Positions 1-7,425 are shown, counted from the first letter of the stretch. The stretch is DNA of 20,578 nucleotides from Bryobacteraceae bacterium (GCA_029975915.1 JARKOC010000465.1:1-20578); one strand, 5' to 3'. Notes: a model not told the origin generated them from the letters alone. Made by a program: numbers and translations.

Positions 1-2
1 CA

Positions 3-131
3 GGCCTTGCCAATCAGATTGGGGATGCTTTGCAGGAGACCTACTGGCTCGCGATCGCGGTGGCCCTCGACAGTCTGGTCCAGTCTGAGCCAGATGCCAT
101 CAAGGATTTGCCTAACGACGCAGTGGCTTGA
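3..131 (+). CDS. 3' end of an unidentified gene (partial)
   Basis: An open frame enters from the left edge and ends at TGA 129-131, giving 42 residues (ending LPNDAVA). The composition is protein-like: alternating hydrophobic and acidic residues, as in QIGDALQETYWLAIAVALDS, suggest an amphipathic helix. I do not recognise the family. The last 20 bases overlap the 3' end of the toxin gene on the other strand, so the two genes converge tail to tail. It could be a fortuitous frame; only the missing upstream part can decide. Confidence 0.4.
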   Translation, partial: GLANQIGDALQETYWLAIAVALDSLVQSEPDAIKDLPNDAVA

Positions 132-414
132 GTTTCATGGCGTGCAGCTTGCGATAGAAGTTCTCGCGCGAGGCCGCGTAGCGCAGGATGATCTGCTGCC
201 GGGCCTCATCGACCTCGTACACCACCCGATAATCCGTGCCTTTGAAGCGGGTGTGAAACGAACGCAGAAAGTGCCAGGCCTGTTCCAACGGTTCGCCAAA
301 CAAGGGATTCGTCGCCAACACTTGCAGTGCTTCGACGAGGTGAACGCGAACGTCGCGCGGCAGGTGCCGCAAGGCACGTCGGGTGGCTGGTAGGGTGACG
401 AGTTGATACACCAT
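112..414 (-). CDS. RelE/ParE-superfamily toxin
   Basis: A 100-residue protein, the usual size for this superfamily. The core YRVVYEVDE (about residues 62-70) followed by IILRYAASRENFYRKL is typical of RelE/ParE folds: two beta strands carrying basic residues, then a C-terminal Arg/Tyr-rich end. RelE members cleave mRNA on the ribosome and ParE members poison gyrase; which one this is cannot be told by eye. The start ATG (412-414) lies 6 bases after the antitoxin stop, so the two genes form an antitoxin-first operon on the minus strand. The likely role is stabilising the mobile element. The family is confident, the exact target is not. Confidence 0.85.
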   Translation of the reverse strand: MVYQLVTLPATRRALRHLPRDVRVHLVEALQVLATNPLFGEPLEQAWHFLRSFHTRFKGTDYRVVYEVDEARQQIILRYAASRENFYRKLHAMKLKPLRR

Positions 415-420
415 CGTCCC

Positions 421-720
421 CTACTCGTCCAGCAGGCGCTCGATGGGCAGGGTCTTGCCTGCCTGCAGTTCCTCAGTCCCCTGCTCGATGACCTGGCGCA
501 GGTTCTCATCCAGCAGGATCGCCAGGGTGTCGGCCATGGCGGGCTTGTGCTCGATGAGCGTGTCGATGATCTGGTCCATGGCAGCCATGAACGGCTCCCC
601 GACCAGCCAGGCCATGGGTTTGTTGTTGCGTTGGATACGGATGCGGGCGTTTTGATAGAAGGCGGTTTCGAGCAGTTCGGCGAAGTGGCGCCGGGCTTCG
701 TGGGCGGATACGACGGTCAT
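421..720 (-). CDS. Phd/YefM-family antitoxin
   Basis: A 99-residue protein. The N-terminal half (SAHEARRHFAELLETAF, then RIRIQRNNKPMAWLVGE) has the Phd/YefM fold signature: a helix, then a strand with the N-K-P turn. It binds operator DNA as a dimer. The C-terminal half (about residues 50-99) is acidic and helical, as expected for the toxin-neutralising tail. The ATG at 718-720 is preceded by a good ribosome-binding site (AAAGGAG, minus strand). The toxin gene follows after 6 bases. Four 9-bp-spaced repeats just upstream (736-771) are the natural candidate operator for autoregulation. Confidence 0.85.
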   Translation of the reverse strand: MTVVSAHEARRHFAELLETAFYQNARIRIQRNNKPMAWLVGEPFMAAMDQIIDTLIEHKPAMADTLAILLDENLRQVIEQGTEELQAGKTLPIERLLDE

Positions 721-735
721 GGGCTCCTTTGACTG

Positions 736-771
736 ATTGGTTTAATTGGTGCGAATTGTCTCATTTGTACC
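736..771. promoter_or_regulatory. 9-bp-spaced repeat array upstream of the antitoxin (candidate operator)
   Basis: Plus-strand hexamers ATTGGT (736), ATTGGT (745), AATTGT (754) and ATTTGT (763) recur at exact 9-bp intervals. They end 16 bases upstream of the antitoxin start codon. Phd/YefM antitoxins repress their own operon by binding upstream repeats, so this is the likely operator. The promoter itself is not clear by eye. Confidence 0.45.
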
Positions 772-780
772 AAGGGTGTG

Positions 781-803
781 TCAACAGGCACTTTTCAACA
801 CGC
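781..803 (+). repeat. Left boundary repeat of the resolvase segment
   Basis: TCAACAGGC at 781-789 recurs as a direct repeat at 1549-1557, just past the resolvase stop codon, so the pair brackets the segment. The 14 bases after the left copy (790-803, ACTTTTCAACACGC) are the base-by-base complement, not the reverse complement, of the 14 bases after the right copy (1558-1571). This may be coincidence. Confidence 0.35.
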
Positions 804-831
804 ATCTCGCTTCGAGACCGGGTACTTCAGC

Positions 832-915
832 GAAAACGTTCGTTTTTTCTGCTACTTTAGTTCACCAAAAAGGACTGTTATTATGACAAAAGAAGTTATA
901 TTCCAACACGTTTTC
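832..915. promoter_or_regulatory. Candidate resolvase binding/res region
   Basis: GAAAACGT at 832-839 and its exact inverse ACGTTTTC at 908-915 lie 68 bases apart immediately upstream of the resolvase start. AAAACG-tt-CGTTTT (833-846) is a second, smaller dyad. Serine resolvases commonly act at paired inverted subsites next to their own gene, so this is a plausible res site. The sequence was not compared with a known site. Confidence 0.3.
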
Positions 916-923
916 AGTGAACG

Positions 924-1543
924 ATGCCAAAACAACAGACCATCGCCTATTTGCGCGTATCGACTACCGACCAGGACTTGAAGAGGAATCGCTATGACAG
1001 CAGTTGGCCAATGAGAAGGGCCTGGGGCAAGTGCAATGGGTTGAGGAGACGATTTCGGGTCGGGTTTCGTGGCGCAAGCGAAAAATCGCGCTGGTGCTGG
1101 AGCAGTTACGCGCTGGCGACCATCTGATTGTGAGTGAACTGTCCCGTCTAGGCCGATCGATGTTGGAGTGTATGGAAATCCTCTCGCTGGCCGCTCAGCG
1201 AGAGATTCACGTTTATGCGGTCAAAGGTAACTGGCAACTGGACCACTCTATCCAGTCGAAGATCATTGCGATGGCCTTCTCCATGGCGGCCGAGATTGAG
1301 CGCGACCTGATTAGCCAGCGCACCAAAGAAGCGCTGGCCGCGCGGAAGCAAGCCGGCATCAAACTGGGACGCCCCTGTGGTGTGGGCAAGAGCAAGCTCG
1401 ATCCGTACCGGCCAGAGATTGAAGCCTTCCTGGCCAACGGCTCCACCCAGAAGTTCATCGCCAGGCGCTATGGCACCACCGAGACCAACCTGAGCCGCTG
1501 GCTGAAAAAGCATCGCCTGCGCCGTGCCACAACTTCGGGCTGA
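924..1543 (+). pseudogene. Serine resolvase/invertase family recombinase, frameshifted
   Basis: The first frame starts at ATG 924 and gives MPKQQTIAYLRVSTTDQDL, which carries the catalytic serine (S13) in the RVST motif of serine recombinases. Near 985-1003 the reading frame changes. From 1004 the next frame continues the same protein: ANEKG, then LIVSELSRLGRSM, VKGNWQLD, AMAFSMAAEIERDLISQRTKEAL, and a C-terminal helix-turn-helix region (TQKFIARRYGTTETNLSRWLKKH). Together they make a normal-length small resolvase of about 205 residues. The shift separates the catalytic serine from the rest of the domain, so the gene is probably inactive. No slippery heptamer is visible to suggest programmed frameshifting. 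A sequencing error is the main alternative. Confidence 0.75.
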
Positions 1544-1569
1544 CTTTTTCAACAGGCTGAAAAGTTGTG
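1528..1569 (+). terminator. Stem-loop at the resolvase 3' end
   Basis: CACAACTT (1528-1535) pairs with AAGTTGTG (1562-1569). Inside it TTTTCA (1546-1551) pairs with TGAAAA (1558-1563). The structure spans the resolvase stop codon. There is no U-tract after it, so it may be a recombination end rather than a terminator. Confidence 0.3.
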
Positions 1570-1694
1570 CGACTCATGACCCAACGGACAGGCGCTTTCG
1601 GATCGCCGGTTCAACGTCGCACGCCGCTGACGTCAGTCGCATTGGAACATGGGTCCGAGGGGAAACAAACGCCGCAGAACCGCCGTCTGTGGGC

Positions 1695-1722
1695 TTGACA
1701 GCCCACGGACTGGGGTTATCCT
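1695..1722 (+). promoter_or_regulatory. Candidate promoter with overlapping dyad, upstream of the 50-residue ORF
   Basis: A perfect -35 TTGACA (1695-1700) is followed 16 bases later by TATCCT (1717-1722). The -35 sits in an inverted repeat, GTGGGCT-tgac-AGCCCAC (1689-1706), which could be an operator. Downstream, CACTCAC (1757-1763) pairs with GTGAGTG (1774-1780), a leader hairpin just before the ribosome-binding site of the small ORF. Confidence 0.4.
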
Positions 1723-1800
1723 GAGATCGGTGAGGCCGGTGGAGGCCTCCTGGAATCACTCACCCATAAGTGTGTGAGTGCTGAAGGGAGGTGAGACCCT

Positions 1801-1953
1801 ATGGTCAGTCCATCGATGTTCCTGACGCCCGAGTACGGCGTCGCCATCCTGCTACTGACGGCAATGCTGCTCCAGGTCACGAAACCTGGCAAGAGGCGTC
1901 CGGAGCGCCGTCCCATTCCCGTTCACCACATCCACATCTGGATCGGTGAATGA
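1801..1953 (+). CDS. Possible 50-residue single-pass membrane peptide
   Basis: ATG 1801 to TGA 1951-1953. A strong ribosome-binding site (AGGGAGGTGAG, about 1784-1795) lies at good spacing. Residues about 12-27 (YGVAILLLTAMLLQV) form one hydrophobic segment. It is followed by a strongly basic patch (KPGKRRPERRP, residues 28-38) and a His/Trp-rich tail ending HIHIWIGE. A promoter-like sequence (1695-1722) and a leader hairpin (1757-1780) precede it. On the opposite strand a near-consensus promoter at 1988-2015 points into the gene, so an antisense transcript is possible. That geometry resembles type I toxin-antitoxin loci. I do not recognise the peptide, and the assignment is inference. Confidence 0.4.
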   Translation: MVSPSMFLTPEYGVAILLLTAMLLQVTKPGKRRPERRPIPVHHIHIWIGE

Positions 1954-1987
1954 TCAGTAGGAGGACTCTCTGGCCTCACCAAACCCC

Positions 1988-2015
1988 ATTATAGTCTATC
2001 TGTCAACTGTGTTAA
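1988..2015 (-). promoter_or_regulatory. Near-consensus minus-strand promoter
   Basis: Read on the minus strand, TTAACA (2015-2010) is followed 16 bases later by a perfect TATAAT (1993-1988). It would transcribe leftward across the 50-residue ORF. No convincing minus-strand gene follows, so the product may be an antisense RNA. Confidence 0.4.
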
Positions 2016-2151
2016 GATGCATTCTACGATCCCGCTAGCACCTCTCAGAAGGCACGTGAGGGGTGGCGCAGGAGGATCGCGGGCACATCCCCCCTGCGGC
2101 TCGCGCCTGTCCTGCCCGCAGTCCAGGCTCGGGTCGTGCGAGATCCACATC

Positions 2152-2179
2152 AAAAACGGGGCACAAGCCGTGCCCCGTT
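2152..2179 (-). terminator. Strong intrinsic terminator for the replication-relaxation/ATPase operon
   Basis: AACGGGGCAC (2155-2164) and GTGCCCCGTT (2170-2179) form a perfect 10-bp stem with a 5-base loop. On the minus strand the stem is followed by a T-tract. It starts 9 bases past the stop codon of the replication-relaxation gene. Confidence 0.85.
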
Positions 2180-2188
2180 CTCTTTGGC

Positions 2189-3061
2189 TCAGACCGTGAA
2201 GAGCGGCGTCGGGTCTCGTCCCCCTGCCACCTGCCAGACCGGTCCGGTCAGGACCTGGGTTGGGTCGAGCGCCGGCAGGTGCCCGAACCAGAACCGCCGC
2301 CCGATGCCTGCCACCCGCGCACTCTCCGCGGCCAGGTGGTCGGCTCGCGCCCGTGTCCGCGTGTCCACCACGGTCAGCACCCGGAAGCTCTTCGCCCCGA
2401 AGCGCTGCTGGTACGCCCCCGACTTGTAGTACTCCACGTAGCCCAGCACCTTGGTCTTGAAGCGCTTGAGATCCATCTTGCCACGGTCCAGCTCCAGGAA
2501 GAAGTACGAGACGCCCCGCCCCGGCACCTCGATCACGAAATGACCGTCCGGCACGATGGGGATTTTCTGCACCCGAGTCGCAGTCCGCACCAGGACCCGG
2601 TCGTAGTCCGCCTTGATCTCGTTCTCCGTCCGCCAGCTCTGGATCCGCCAGCCCAGCCGCGCGCAGGCTTCGGCCACGTTGATCCGAAACGCGTTCATGG
2701 CCAGCGTGTGTTCCAGGAACAGCCCTGACAGGTCCCTGTCCGGTAGTCCGGTGAAGTCTTCGTAACCCAATCCGCGCAGCAGCTCAGTCCCCCGCCGGTC
2801 GAGGATGTACAGAGTCGGACTGCTGCCCCCGTACGCCACCGGCAGGAAGACCCGCTCCAGGTAGCGGTGGTGGTACAGCCGCACCAGCGCCTGCTGGACC
2901 GTCGACCGCGACTTCCTGAGCAGGCGCTCCAGCTGCGCCTGGCTCAGGATGCGGTAGTCGTACACCAGCTGTACGATCTGGCGGTCGCGTTCCGTCTCGC
3001 GCATCGGCCGCGGCTGGGCCGGACGCCGGTCACGCGCGTGGCGATTGTTCGATGAACTCAT
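2189..3061 (-). CDS. Replication-relaxation family protein (Replic_Relax-like)
   Basis: A 290-residue protein. After a basic N-terminal tail, a winged-helix region (RDRQIVQLVYDYRILSQAQL, then RSTVQQALVRLYHHRYLERV) is followed by YILDRRGTELL. A C-terminal domain has VPDGHFVIEV, FFLELDRGKMDLKRF and FRVLTVVDTRTRA. This order matches the replication-relaxation family of mobile elements, whose biochemical role is poorly known. The C-terminal D-x-hydrophobic and E-x-D spacing recalls nuclease-like folds, which is inference only. I chose ATG 3059-3061 because GAGGCGGG precedes it; it overlaps the ATPase gene by 32 bases, showing translational coupling. ATG at 3004 is an alternative. A strong terminator follows. 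Confidence 0.75.
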   Translation of the reverse strand: MSSSNNRHARDRRPAQPRPMRETERDRQIVQLVYDYRILSQAQLERLLRKSRSTVQQALVRLYHHRYLERVFLPVAYGGSSPTLYILDRRGTELLRGLGYEDFTGLPDRDLSGLFLEHTLAMNAFRINVAEACARLGWRIQSWRTENEIKADYDRVLVRTATRVQKIPIVPDGHFVIEVPGRGVSYFFLELDRGKMDLKRFKTKVLGYVEYYKSGAYQQRFGAKSFRVLTVVDTRTRARADHLAAESARVAGIGRRFWFGHLPALDPTQVLTGPVWQVAGGRDPTPLFTV

Positions 3062-5387
3062 CGCCCGCCTCGTTGGCCGTGACGGTGGTCGGGGTGGATA
3101 GATAACGGTCGCGCAGCCAGTCATTGACCTCATCATAGGTCATCGGCGTGTAGTTCTCAATCGACTTGCGGCGCAGGAATGCTTCCCGCGCCCGGGCCGC
3201 CGCGTGGTCGATGGCTCCGTTCGCCTGCGGGGGCATGTAGGTCTCCAGGGTGAAAGCGGGCTGGCGGACGTTCTGGCAGCGGGTAGAGACCGCCGCGCGA
3301 TACTTGCCCAGCTTGACCAGATCCTCGACCTGGAACTCGGGTTTCATGTAGGGCGACAGCGCGTGCGCATCCGATTCACCCACTTCGAAGGTAATCAGCG
3401 TGGCCACGTTGCCCTCGACCGCTTCCAGGGTGCTCCCGCTCAATTGCTTGAGATACTGGTTGGCCAGCACCAGCCCCAACCCCTGCTTGCGGGCTTCGGA
3501 CAGCATCGTGTCCAGTGAGGTGGTGACGAAGTGCTGGGCCTCGTCGATGAAGAGCATGAACGGGCCAGCCTGAATGGCGCCTGCCATGGCCGCCATCTGG
3601 ATCTGAGAGACCAGCACCGCCCCCAGCAGCTCACGCTGCTCGGACGGCATCCGGGCCTCGTCGGCTTCCAGCGAGATGAGGATGATCTTGTTCTCGCTCA
3701 CCAGCTGGCGCAGGTTGAGGGGTTTGGGATGACAGGCAATCGCCCGCAGAGCCTTGTTGCGGTAGAAGGCGTTCAGGCGGCGCAGCACTGGGCGAGTCAT
3801 CTCGTTCTGTTTGGACAGGTTCAGGGTCTCGAACTTGTTCCAAAAGGCGGTCACGGGGAAGTCGTCGATCCGGGCCACCAGCCGGTTGCGATAGCCCGCG
3901 TCGTCGAAGAGGCGCTGAATGTCCAGCAGCGTCGCCTCGCGATCGGCCGCGAGGGTCATCAGGGCCATGTGCAGGGTGTCCGCCATCTCGTGAAACGCGA
4001 AGTCATCGTAGACCCGGGTCATGACCGCCATGACCCTGTCGGTCGCGATATCACCCGATACCGCGTCGGGACGCGACAATGGGTTCAGCGGGGCAGGATA
4101 GTCCTGGTTCGAGAAGTCGAGGATGACCACATCGTCTTCTCGCCCGGCCGGGATGTGATAGCGCAGGATATTCGCCACCAGTTGACCGTGGGGGTCGACC
4201 ACACAGACGCCCCGCTCCAGAGCCAGGTACTCGGCCACCATTTGCTGCACGACCGAGGATTTGCCCGTCCCGTTCTTGCCGCTGACGACGGTGTGCATCG
4301 TCTCTTCTTCGGCCGGCAGCTTGACCACATGCCCATTGTTGTGGCCGATGACGATGCCATCCGGCACCTCCTTCAGGGCCTGGGGCAGTGGCACGTTGGC
4401 CTGGGTCCACAGAATGCGCGTCGCCGTGAACTGCTCGTGCGGCAGGTGCCAGAGTGACGCCACCTCGTCGGCGGTCAGCAAGAGTATCGGCTCGCGTTGG
4501 AAGATCCGGGCTGCCTGGGTCTCATCATCTGCAGTCAGATAGTCATAGATGATGGACCCGGGCCATAACGCATTGCTTTCATCCTCTGTGCAGACACGCC
4601 CAGATCGGTCGACCCCGTCAACCAAGCAGGATCGCCCTTCCATCGTCATGTTCTTGATAGCAGCAATGGTGTTGGACAGAGACTGGAGTCGTTCTTGATG
4701 GGGACTGTCAAAGCGCACATAGACATTGACTTCCGCCAGCTTCTGGCCGAGTTTGGCCGCATAGCGTTGAATGTCGCGCTCTTCGTGACGCCAGACACGT
4801 TCTTTCTTGAGGCGGTTATCCTGGATCCTCTTTCCGATGAGCGCCCCAGCAAACTCCGACAGGTCCAAACGGTAAGCAGCATTGATCTGGTACCGGTAGC
4901 CCGCATCATATGCAGAAATCGTCAGTAGTTCGAAAATCTCCTCCTGGGTGTGATGCTGCATCCCTGAGATATACACGTGATAGGTCAAGACCTCGTCCGG
5001 TTCCAGGTGGTCCAGGGTCTGAACCATGGTCGCGAATGGGTCCTGCCCTTCCTGCATGAGCACACTGGCAAAGGTTTCGTAGAAGTGAGCGTCACTTCGC
5101 GCCAACACCACAGACCGGCGATAGTACGGCATTTCGCTTCCCCATCCGTCTGGGACCACCACTTCTCCACTCGGAAAGTAGCTGGAGACCAGCGTCTGCA
5201 TGGTCTCCAGCGACAGAGCATTTTCGTCACCTGAGGCCGCAATCCAACTGATTTGCTGGTGCGTGCACACGACCTCCAAGTCCAACCAGGAGACAATGTG
5301 TTCGAACAGCGCCTGCATGAAAGTCGCATTCAGCTGAGGCTGCCACTTCAACGTTCTCGGCATGCGGACTTCAAACCAGTCAGTCAT
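3030..5387 (-). CDS. VirD4/TraG- or HerA/FtsK-like conjugation-type P-loop ATPase
   Basis: A 785-residue protein. Walker A is SGKNGTGKSS (about 369-378). It is followed by GVCVVDPHGQLVANIL, typical of the DNA-pumping ATPases of conjugation and mobile elements (VirD4/TraG/HerA/FtsK group). Walker B is FMLFIDEAQHF, with D615 and E616, followed by LSEARKQGLGLVLANQY, a sensor-like region common in TraG-type proteins. The 350-residue N-terminal part lacks obvious membrane segments, so any membrane anchoring may come from a partner such as the upstream 40-residue membrane protein. It likely moves DNA during transfer of the element. The downstream replication-relaxation gene overlaps it by 32 bases, so they are one operon. 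The exact subfamily is not resolved. Confidence 0.8.
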   Translation of the reverse strand: MTDWFEVRMPRTLKWQPQLNATFMQALFEHIVSWLDLEVVCTHQQISWIAASGDENALSLETMQTLVSSYFPSGEVVVPDGWGSEMPYYRRSVVLARSDAHFYETFASVLMQEGQDPFATMVQTLDHLEPDEVLTYHVYISGMQHHTQEEIFELLTISAYDAGYRYQINAAYRLDLSEFAGALIGKRIQDNRLKKERVWRHEERDIQRYAAKLGQKLAEVNVYVRFDSPHQERLQSLSNTIAAIKNMTMEGRSCLVDGVDRSGRVCTEDESNALWPGSIIYDYLTADDETQAARIFQREPILLLTADEVASLWHLPHEQFTATRILWTQANVPLPQALKEVPDGIVIGHNNGHVVKLPAEEETMHTVVSGKNGTGKSSVVQQMVAEYLALERGVCVVDPHGQLVANILRYHIPAGREDDVVILDFSNQDYPAPLNPLSRPDAVSGDIATDRVMAVMTRVYDDFAFHEMADTLHMALMTLAADREATLLDIQRLFDDAGYRNRLVARIDDFPVTAFWNKFETLNLSKQNEMTRPVLRRLNAFYRNKALRAIACHPKPLNLRQLVSENKIILISLEADEARMPSEQRELLGAVLVSQIQMAAMAGAIQAGPFMLFIDEAQHFVTTSLDTMLSEARKQGLGLVLANQYLKQLSGSTLEAVEGNVATLITFEVGESDAHALSPYMKPEFQVEDLVKLGKYRAAVSTRCQNVRQPAFTLETYMPPQANGAIDHAAARAREAFLRRKSIENYTPMTYDEVNDWLRDRYLSTPTTVTANEAGDEFIEQSPRA

Positions 5388-5436
5388 TTTGTTCAGCCTT
5401 TCAGTGTAGTGTTACAGGGCGATCGGCCTGGACAAT

Positions 5437-5472
5437 GGAAGGTGACAACCGCCGGTTTGGCCATCACCTTCC
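5437..5472. repeat. Nested perfect inverted repeat between two operon genes
   Basis: GGAAGGTGA (5437-5445) and TCACCTTCC (5464-5472) are perfect 9-bp arms. The 18-base loop holds a second dyad, AACCG-c-CGGTT (5447-5457). It sits between the 40-residue membrane protein and the ATPase start. It could be an attenuator, an mRNA processing structure or a protein-binding site. Confidence 0.45.
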
Positions 5473-5521
5473 CCCAACACTGGCTTGCTAAAACAAGAGA
5501 GAGGCTTCGTATCCCGAAATA

Positions 5522-5644
5522 CTAGCCACCGGATGGCTGGCGGAGGTGGTAGATGACAATCATCACCAGCTTGACGATGCCGCCGATGAGCCAAAAGCCC
5601 AGTCGGAACGCATCCACGAGACTCTTGATAATCAGGTCACCCAT
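5522..5644 (-). CDS. 40-residue single-pass membrane protein
   Basis: ATG at 5642-5644 has a textbook ribosome-binding site (GGAGGG, 7 bases upstream on the minus strand), which sets this start over longer in-frame extensions. The peptide begins MGDLIIKSLVDAFRLGF. A hydrophobic helix (FWLIGGIVKLVMIVIYHL, about residues 17-34) is followed by the short tail RQPSGG. It lies upstream of the conjugation-type ATPase, same strand, 134 bases apart, so it may anchor or accompany that ATPase. I do not recognise a family. It is a real candidate gene because of its strong translation signal and membrane-like composition. Confidence 0.6.
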   Translation of the reverse strand: MGDLIIKSLVDAFRLGFWLIGGIVKLVMIVIYHLRQPSGG

Positions 5645-5814
5645 CTCTTTACCCTCCAGTTGCCGTGAGCTGGTTAAGCTCTGAAGCGCAGCTTGTACAG
5701 TCACGATATCAAAAAAACATCTCCGTGTGACAAGCACAGACGCATGGATCCGCTTTGGCATCGACCAATCCTTGCCCCAGAGAATCCACAATAAAGTCAC
5801 AAAACGTAAGAGGC

Positions 5815-5830
5815 GCAGTCCACAGACTGC
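5815..5830. promoter_or_regulatory. Dyad between divergent transfer operon and XRE regulator
   Basis: GCAGTC-caca-GACTGC (5815-5830) is a perfect 6-bp-arm dyad in the 276-base gap between the leftward membrane-protein operon and the rightward XRE regulator. It is a possible operator for that regulator. No better promoter could be assigned for the leftward operon. Confidence 0.3.
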
Positions 5831-5920
5831 AAGATTAGCGGTGTTCAACTACCAGAAAACGGTCAGCACTCTGCAAATTAATGTATAGTAAGCATATCCA
5901 ACTCAATTGAGGAGCTTGTT

Positions 5921-6790
5921 ATGGGCAACACACAATTCGGGAAGTTCGTGAAAATTCTTCGGAGCCAGAAAACTGAGGTGGATGACGATGGTATCACCCA
6001 TCCGTGGACTCAGGAAAAACTGGCAGAAGCAGCCAGCCTCTCAGTCCGACAACTCGCCAGAATAGAACAAGGCAACGTAGAGGATCTGAAACCGCACTTG
6101 CAACCCTTGGCCCAAGCCCTTGGCTTAAGTGCCACTGAGACATCAGACTTCTATGCCAAAGCTGGCTTCATATATGCCCCAAAACGGATGGCACCAAGTC
6201 GCGATTTGCTGAAGACTTGGTTAGCGCAACTTCATCATCCGGCGTCAGCCCGAACGCCTCTGTGGGACTTCGTGGCATTCAATGAGTACCATCGTGTTGT
6301 CAGAGGTTATACGCCCGAGACCTTGCAGTCACTCGACCAGGGTTCAATTGGGCCCAATCTCCTCAGAGTTTTGTTCTCGTCTGACTTCGGCGCACAGGCC
6401 AAAAGACATCTGCATGCACCCAACTGGGAAGAAAAAACAATCTGGGCTTTCAGAGCAGTGTCCTTCCGTTACGCGGATACCAAGCGGTATGCACTCATCA
6501 GGCGAGAAATGGAGAATTATCCTGAATTCGATAAGGCTTGGCAGAGGTCTTCAGACCTTCCAGCCGGACAAGATCCCAGCACCTATCGGAGCCAAATCAC
6601 AAAACTCAATTATCCCGATCTAGGGAAAATGGAATTCATGTCGCTGCGCATCCCAGAGATATTCACGGGTCCAGAACTCATCATCTCGGTGTATGTGCCA
6701 CTGGCTACCACTGAGGCGAAATACCAACAATTGCGAAACACAATCAAGGGAAACCAGGTCTATTTCTTCCGTAACGAACCACTGGAGTAA
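5921..6790 (+). CDS. XRE-family transcriptional regulator with MmyB-like ligand-binding domain
   Basis: A 289-residue protein. An N-terminal helix-turn-helix (about residues 28-70: WTQEKLAEAASLSVRQLARI, then LQPLAQALGLS) is of the XRE/Cro type. The rest resembles the MmyB-like PAS-type ligand-binding domain: WDFVAFNEYHRVVRGYTPE, a central LRVLFSSDFG, WAFRAVSFRYADTKRYALI, and a C-terminal strand region ending YFFRNEPLE. Such proteins repress or activate neighbouring genes in response to an unknown small ligand. The ATG has a good ribosome-binding site (GAGGAG, 5909-5914), and TATAGT at 5884-5889 is a possible -10. It is divergent from the transfer operon and likely controls it. Lower GC than its right-hand neighbours suggests separate ancestry. 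Confidence 0.75.
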   Translation: MGNTQFGKFVKILRSQKTEVDDDGITHPWTQEKLAEAASLSVRQLARIEQGNVEDLKPHLQPLAQALGLSATETSDFYAKAGFIYAPKRMAPSRDLLKTWLAQLHHPASARTPLWDFVAFNEYHRVVRGYTPETLQSLDQGSIGPNLLRVLFSSDFGAQAKRHLHAPNWEEKTIWAFRAVSFRYADTKRYALIRREMENYPEFDKAWQRSSDLPAGQDPSTYRSQITKLNYPDLGKMEFMSLRIPEIFTGPELIISVYVPLATTEAKYQQLRNTIKGNQVYFFRNEPLE

Positions 6791-6926
6791 GCTCTATCAC
6801 CCCACCCGAAAAAGGATGTGTGCTGCCATTATCTTCCAGGACTAGACCAAACACATTGCCAATATTGCTGCCGATTGCCTGCTGTGGCATCAGTCCTCCC
6901 AGTCCTTTCGCGTCCCCTGTTGCCAT
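6744..6926 (-). CDS. Possible 60-residue hypothetical protein
   Basis: ATG at 6924-6926 with GGAG about 11 bases upstream on the minus strand. The peptide is Gly-rich (MATGDAKGLGGLMPQQAIGS, then NVFGLVLEDNGSTHPFSGG). It converges with, and overlaps by 47 bases, the end of the XRE gene. No family is recognised. The composition before residue 43 is more protein-like than that of other frames in this stretch, but it may be fortuitous. Confidence 0.22.
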   Translation of the reverse strand: MATGDAKGLGGLMPQQAIGSNIGNVFGLVLEDNGSTHPFSGGVIELTPVVRYGRNRPGFP

Positions 6927-7425
6927 GCAGACGGTCTCCAGTCAGGCTTTAGCCGTTATTCAATCCACTACTACGACCAGTTATCCCGCGCCAACCGGAC
7001 CCGCCGCCCTCTCTCCGGCCCCGCGGGCGGGGCCGCCCCCGTCGGCCGGAGGCCGACCACCCAGCTCAAGCGTGGCGGCTTGGCGAGGGCACCGAGCGAA
7101 GTCGCCCGCGACCGCCGAATTTGTCGAAGACAAATGAGGGGACTGTTCGGTTTTTGGGACCTGGACACGCCACGTGTCCAAGCGGGAGCGCCATCGCAGA
7201 TGGACGCTGAGGGACGCCGCTTTCGGCGGACCGCCCCGCGAGGGTCCCACGAACAGCGGTGAGATGGGTGGTCGGGCTTGGAGCACTAGCGACAAGGCCG
7301 ACGGGGGCTGCTTGTCCGAGCGGTGGGGGTCGAGCGATTGGGCCGATCCTTCGGGACAAATCGGCCGCGGAGCGAGCGCCCCTGCCCGAGGCGAGCAGGG
7401 AGAGATTCGCCGGTCTGTGCCTCCG

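Noticed and set aside
882..981. A 33-codon plus-strand frame starting at ATG 882 just ahead of the resolvase
   Set aside because: It overlaps the resolvase start in another frame and has no recognisable features; it lies over the candidate res site.
924..1543. Programmed frameshifting in the resolvase
   Set aside because: No slippery heptamer or downstream pseudoknot-like element is visible around 985-1003; mutation or sequencing error is simpler.
3531..4457. A 308-codon plus-strand open frame opposite the conjugation-type ATPase
   Set aside because: It is antisense to the Walker-motif gene, with low-information His/Gln/Arg-rich composition.
5645..5848. An N-terminal extension of the 40-residue membrane protein (108 residues in total)
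   Set aside because: The internal ATG at 5642-5644 has a textbook ribosome-binding site, while the extension is irregular and lacks one.
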